Made by a program: the position numbers and the translations under genes | The notes under the pieces: generated by a model | Seen by the model: the letters and a program-made list of their open reading frames with translations, nothing else | What the model was told of the DNA's origin: nothing | Databases searched by the model: none | Origin: Toxoplasma gondii ME49 | Taxonomy: Eukaryota > Apicomplexa > Conoidasida > Eucoccidiorida > Sarcocystidae | Assembly: GCF_000006565.2 (NCBI RefSeq) | Contig: NC_031475.1 | Span: 4,945,601-5,009,600, forward strand | Reading direction: 5' to 3' | Length of the DNA stretch: 64,000 nucleotides | Part shown: positions 51,401 through 64,000 of the stretch, one piece after another | Layout: each line of letters begins with the position of its first letter | How positions within the stretch are numbered: the stretch's first letter is position 1

Positions 51401-53530
51401 TGTGTTTCTGCCGGCTCCGTCTGGAAATAATTGTTACCGTTAGCACGGATGCCGCCGGTAACCCAGCAACCGCAGCTCACTGTAGAGATTAACCTCGAGG
51501 TGACGCTCGCCTCAGGGACCACACATTTCTCCCATATGCAGAATGCGACTGTGCCGTCAGTGGCTTCAATGGGGGAAAGGCTGTCGAGTTCTTCTGTGTA
51601 AACACAGCGGAGCAAGCTCATCTGCAGACACAACGTTGTGGTGAAGATCACTTACAAAAACGGCGTCGCACTCACCTCATCTGGACCAAAAATTATCTTC
51701 ATGTCAACGCTACGACTGTTTGTGAGGGTGCTTCCACCGCTGCGTCGTGTTCCAAATGAAACTGAGAATCAGCTTGGGTAAAAATTCCCACACCAGACGA
51801 AGGTAAAGACGAATGCCGCCGGTCATCTTTTTTTCTGTCATTCTCCACACACTACACATGGTGCGTTTTTGGGCCAAGGTTGCGTTGCGAAGGCTGCGCG
51901 TGTGCGAAAGGCGATGCGTTAAAGAAATTGTCAACAGCTCTCGCCCATTTCACTCCGCAGCATGTGCTTCCAGAATCTCCCAGGGTGCTACGGACTTGTG
52001 TTTGTCCTTAGCCAGTATGAAGGGTGTCGGTTTTAGAACTAACGGCGACAGATGCCCGACCACCTCATTTCGAAAGTCGCTGCAACATTCCATGAGCTTT
52101 GCGGTATAAGAAGCTGCTGAAGACACCCACGAGCTTCCGAGAGGGCTTCCTGTCGTATATTATGTGACCACGTCGTCAGATTCTCGTTACACAAAACCGA
52201 ATGTAGGCTTGAACGGTGGTGGTGTTACTTACAGTAGAAGACCACCAACCCGGACACGGAGTCAAAAGGCCACATTTACGCTTAATGCACGCCAACGCAG
52301 GTCCGCACTCCCATCCCATGCGTCCTTGGGACTTCGCCAACCACCCAGTTCTCTCTTACTGAGCTTAGAATGGCGCGGGGAAATTTGTCTCCCTCAGAAG
52401 GATCTGCAAGGTGTTGCGCTCGAAGTTTTTTGTGGTTATGCGCAGGGCGTAGCCAGACACGCAGTACCCTCTGAAAGTTAGCGTCTCAGGTCTCGGCAGG
52501 ACGTTGCGGCACCGAAATCAGTTGACTGTTGAGTGCGATAGGAGCACCACCACGAGCAACCCGATCCCTTCTGCGTTGCAAGCCTGTTTCCTCTGAGCAG
52601 CGTTTTCGAGAGTACATGTTTCTGCCTACCTCACCGCCGAGCAACGGGAGCTGTCACAGTGAATGGAAACAGAAACACTTGTCCCTCAAGGGCCTAAGAT
52701 TGGCAGTCGTATGATCCCTCCCAGCCTTGGTGGGTCCTGTTTTGATGCTCTGTTGCGAAAAGATCTAGTGCGTTGGGTCAGTGAAGCCAAGTTCATGAAA
52801 CACTTTTCTATTGCTGCTGAGTTCTTGTGGGCAGATAAAGATGTCGCATCACATGAGTTGTGGTCCGACGCTTCGCTTTTTCTGATACATGTATTTGACG
52901 TCTGATCTTTTCCCGAATGAAAAAGGGGTTGCTTCAAGTGCATGTCTGCTGTCGGAAGCACACCGGCCCGGTTTGGATCGCATGATGCTACAGAGTGTCT
53001 CCCGGAAAAATCGTCTCAGCGACCATGGGCGATTCCACTGATCGGTATGCCAGGGCGTACCGTTACGCGTAAGTTCCTCAGAATAGCCTATCTCCTTGAA
53101 TCGCAGTCTTTTGTTAATTGCACCTCGTTTTGTCTGCATTTTGGTGCGCCTGCGAAACGCTAAAACACACGCCCATGACTACTTTGTTGAACCAAATGGC
53201 ATAGTACCTGGGTTTCACTTTGTCGGGCAGACGGACGCACGCGAAAATCCTCATTATTTTTGATGAAATGGACTGCGTGCCGTCTGTTATTTAGGCTCTC
53301 ACATATATGCGATAGCGTCGTCTATACTCCATTTGCAAGGCTGACTACGCGTTCGTGAGATTACGGACACTCCCTTGGTCGGTAAAGTAGACGCAACTTC
53401 TCCACGGGCAGAGAGGAGTGTCTACAACAGGTGCCCCACCTTCACATTCCAGTAGTATTGTTTTTTTGCTGGTGTCATGTGCCTATGTGTCATACGTGCG
53501 TAACGCAGGTTTCCACTGCCTTTCAAGGCT
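48484..53530. promoter_or_regulatory. Divergent 5 kb region between AP2 and PEX6 genes
   Basis: The region separates the AP2 start (48483, minus) and the first assigned PEX6 codon (53531, plus). No frame above 180 codons occurs and none resembles a known domain. Regulatory genes in Toxoplasma often have long leaders, which could fill part of it. A candidate exon ending at a GTAAGT near 53070 (plus) was seen, but its phase does not fit the next PEX6 exon. PEX6 exons for the N-terminal domain could still be hidden here. Confidence 0.45.
50184..50211. repeat. GC-rich perfect hairpin
   Basis: TCCGGCCT (50184-50191) and AGGCCGGA (50204-50211) are exact inverted copies separated by 12 nt. No T-run follows and no gene end is near, so a terminator role is not supported. 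Confidence 0.6.
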
Positions 53531-63168
<9,638 letters not shown>

Positions 63169-64000
63169 TAAGAGATGAGGAAAATCTCGTTGACAAGCAG
63201 ACGTTCTCTATTTGATACAATAGGGCTGTATATCTACATAGGTTTGACAGTGTGTTTTAGAGGACTGAAGGAGAATAGTTGGTTGTGGCAGTCGACGTCG
63301 GACACTTTGCGTGTCGGAATCGTCTTGCTCCAACGTGAGATTGCACATCTGTTTTTCACGGGAGGAGGAAGGGAAGATCTAAATTTTGTTCCCCGTTTCC
63401 GATGTAGACACCGCCGAAGAAATTTGTGTTCAGAACGCAATAAGCGATGTACCCTGCAAACAAAAGACGCACTCTTTGGTGTACTAATTAGCATCGAATG
63501 AAATTTTCTCCTCTGTTCAATCTTGCGTTCGAATTCTGCCCGTGCTATTTAGCAGATGATTCCAAAAGGGATACTCTCCGTCTCGTGCTGTCAGCATCAA
63601 CGTACCCGGCCACAAAAGACTGCGGACTGTGACCGTACTTGAAGATGGGTCATACCGAACTGACCAGCTACCTGCAAGGGTACGGGAGACAAGCAAATGC
63701 GTAATCGATGGTTCTAGTGCCATCCGCCACTAAGTCACCTGAGGCAACGTGGTAATCCTACAAATGAATAACTTGGGCAGACGATTTGCTCACCTTTAGG
63801 CACATCACTCTCCAGAGTCTCCAGAAAGTCAGCGTGAAACTACATGCAAGCAGCACAGGATGGCAAGGAAGTCGAACGCACCTTTGTAGTCCTTGTACTG
63901 TTCAAAAACGAGTGGCATTCCTGATGGGCAATTCTTTGTAATGGAGATGTTCAGTGAAGAAGCATGAGAAAGTATGATTGTTCACATGCATAGTCTAGGT
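63169..64000. other. 3' flank of PEX6, no gene seen
   Basis: Probably the PEX6 3' untranslated region and start of the next intergenic stretch. Frames are at most 108 codons and overlap on both strands. Nothing else was recognised before the window ends. Confidence 0.45.

Overview
The window is nuclear DNA of a coccidian apicomplexan parasite, most likely Toxoplasma gondii. The main evidence is an eight-exon gene at 2898-7362 whose spliced product is apical membrane antigen 1 (AMA1) and matches my memory of the T. gondii protein. Other signs agree: many small GT-AG introns, an AAAATGG start context, CT-rich intergenic DNA, a two-domain ApiAP2 factor, and long acidic or serine-rich inserts in conserved proteins. 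From memory, AMA1 and an AP2 factor of this kind lie close together on T. gondii chromosome VIIb. No database was searched, and a close relative (Hammondia, Neospora) is not strictly excluded.

Layout. (1) 2898-7362, plus: AMA1, the invasion adhesin. (2) 10254-18824, minus: an NSUN2/Trm4-type RNA cytosine-5 methyltransferase with a C-terminal PUA-like domain and one apparent GC-AG intron. (3) 19965-20234, plus: an 89-residue single-exon TOM22-like mitochondrial import subunit, divergent from gene 2. (4) 23547-37952, minus: a 13-exon condensin subunit 1 (Cnd1/NCAPD2 family) of about 2473 residues. (5) 39337-39407, plus: tRNA-Gly(CCC). (6) 41081-48483, minus: a 2349-residue ApiAP2 regulator with two AP2 domains and a C-terminal ACDC domain, probably AP2VIIb-3. 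(7) 53531-63168, plus: a 16-exon PEX6-type peroxisomal AAA+ ATPase of about 1516 residues.

The genes are not an operon and serve unrelated functions: host-cell invasion, RNA modification, mitochondrial import, chromosome condensation, transcription control and peroxisome biogenesis. They alternate in strand. Genes 1/2 and 3/4 are convergent; 2/3 and 6/7 are divergent. Coding exons were joined by hand using splice signals, reading phase and family similarity. The AMA1, AP2, PEX6 and condensin models each stay in frame from start to stop; the methyltransferase is unresolved between its third exon and the exon ending at 16535.

The intergenic stretches (1-2897, 7363-10253, 20235-23546, 37953-39336, 39408-41080, 48484-53530, 63169-64000) hold no gene I can support and probably contain UTRs and promoters. 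I saw no transposon, CRISPR array, rRNA or bacterial-type element. The AT-dinucleotide and TGCATGCA arrays all fall inside introns of genes 2 and 4.
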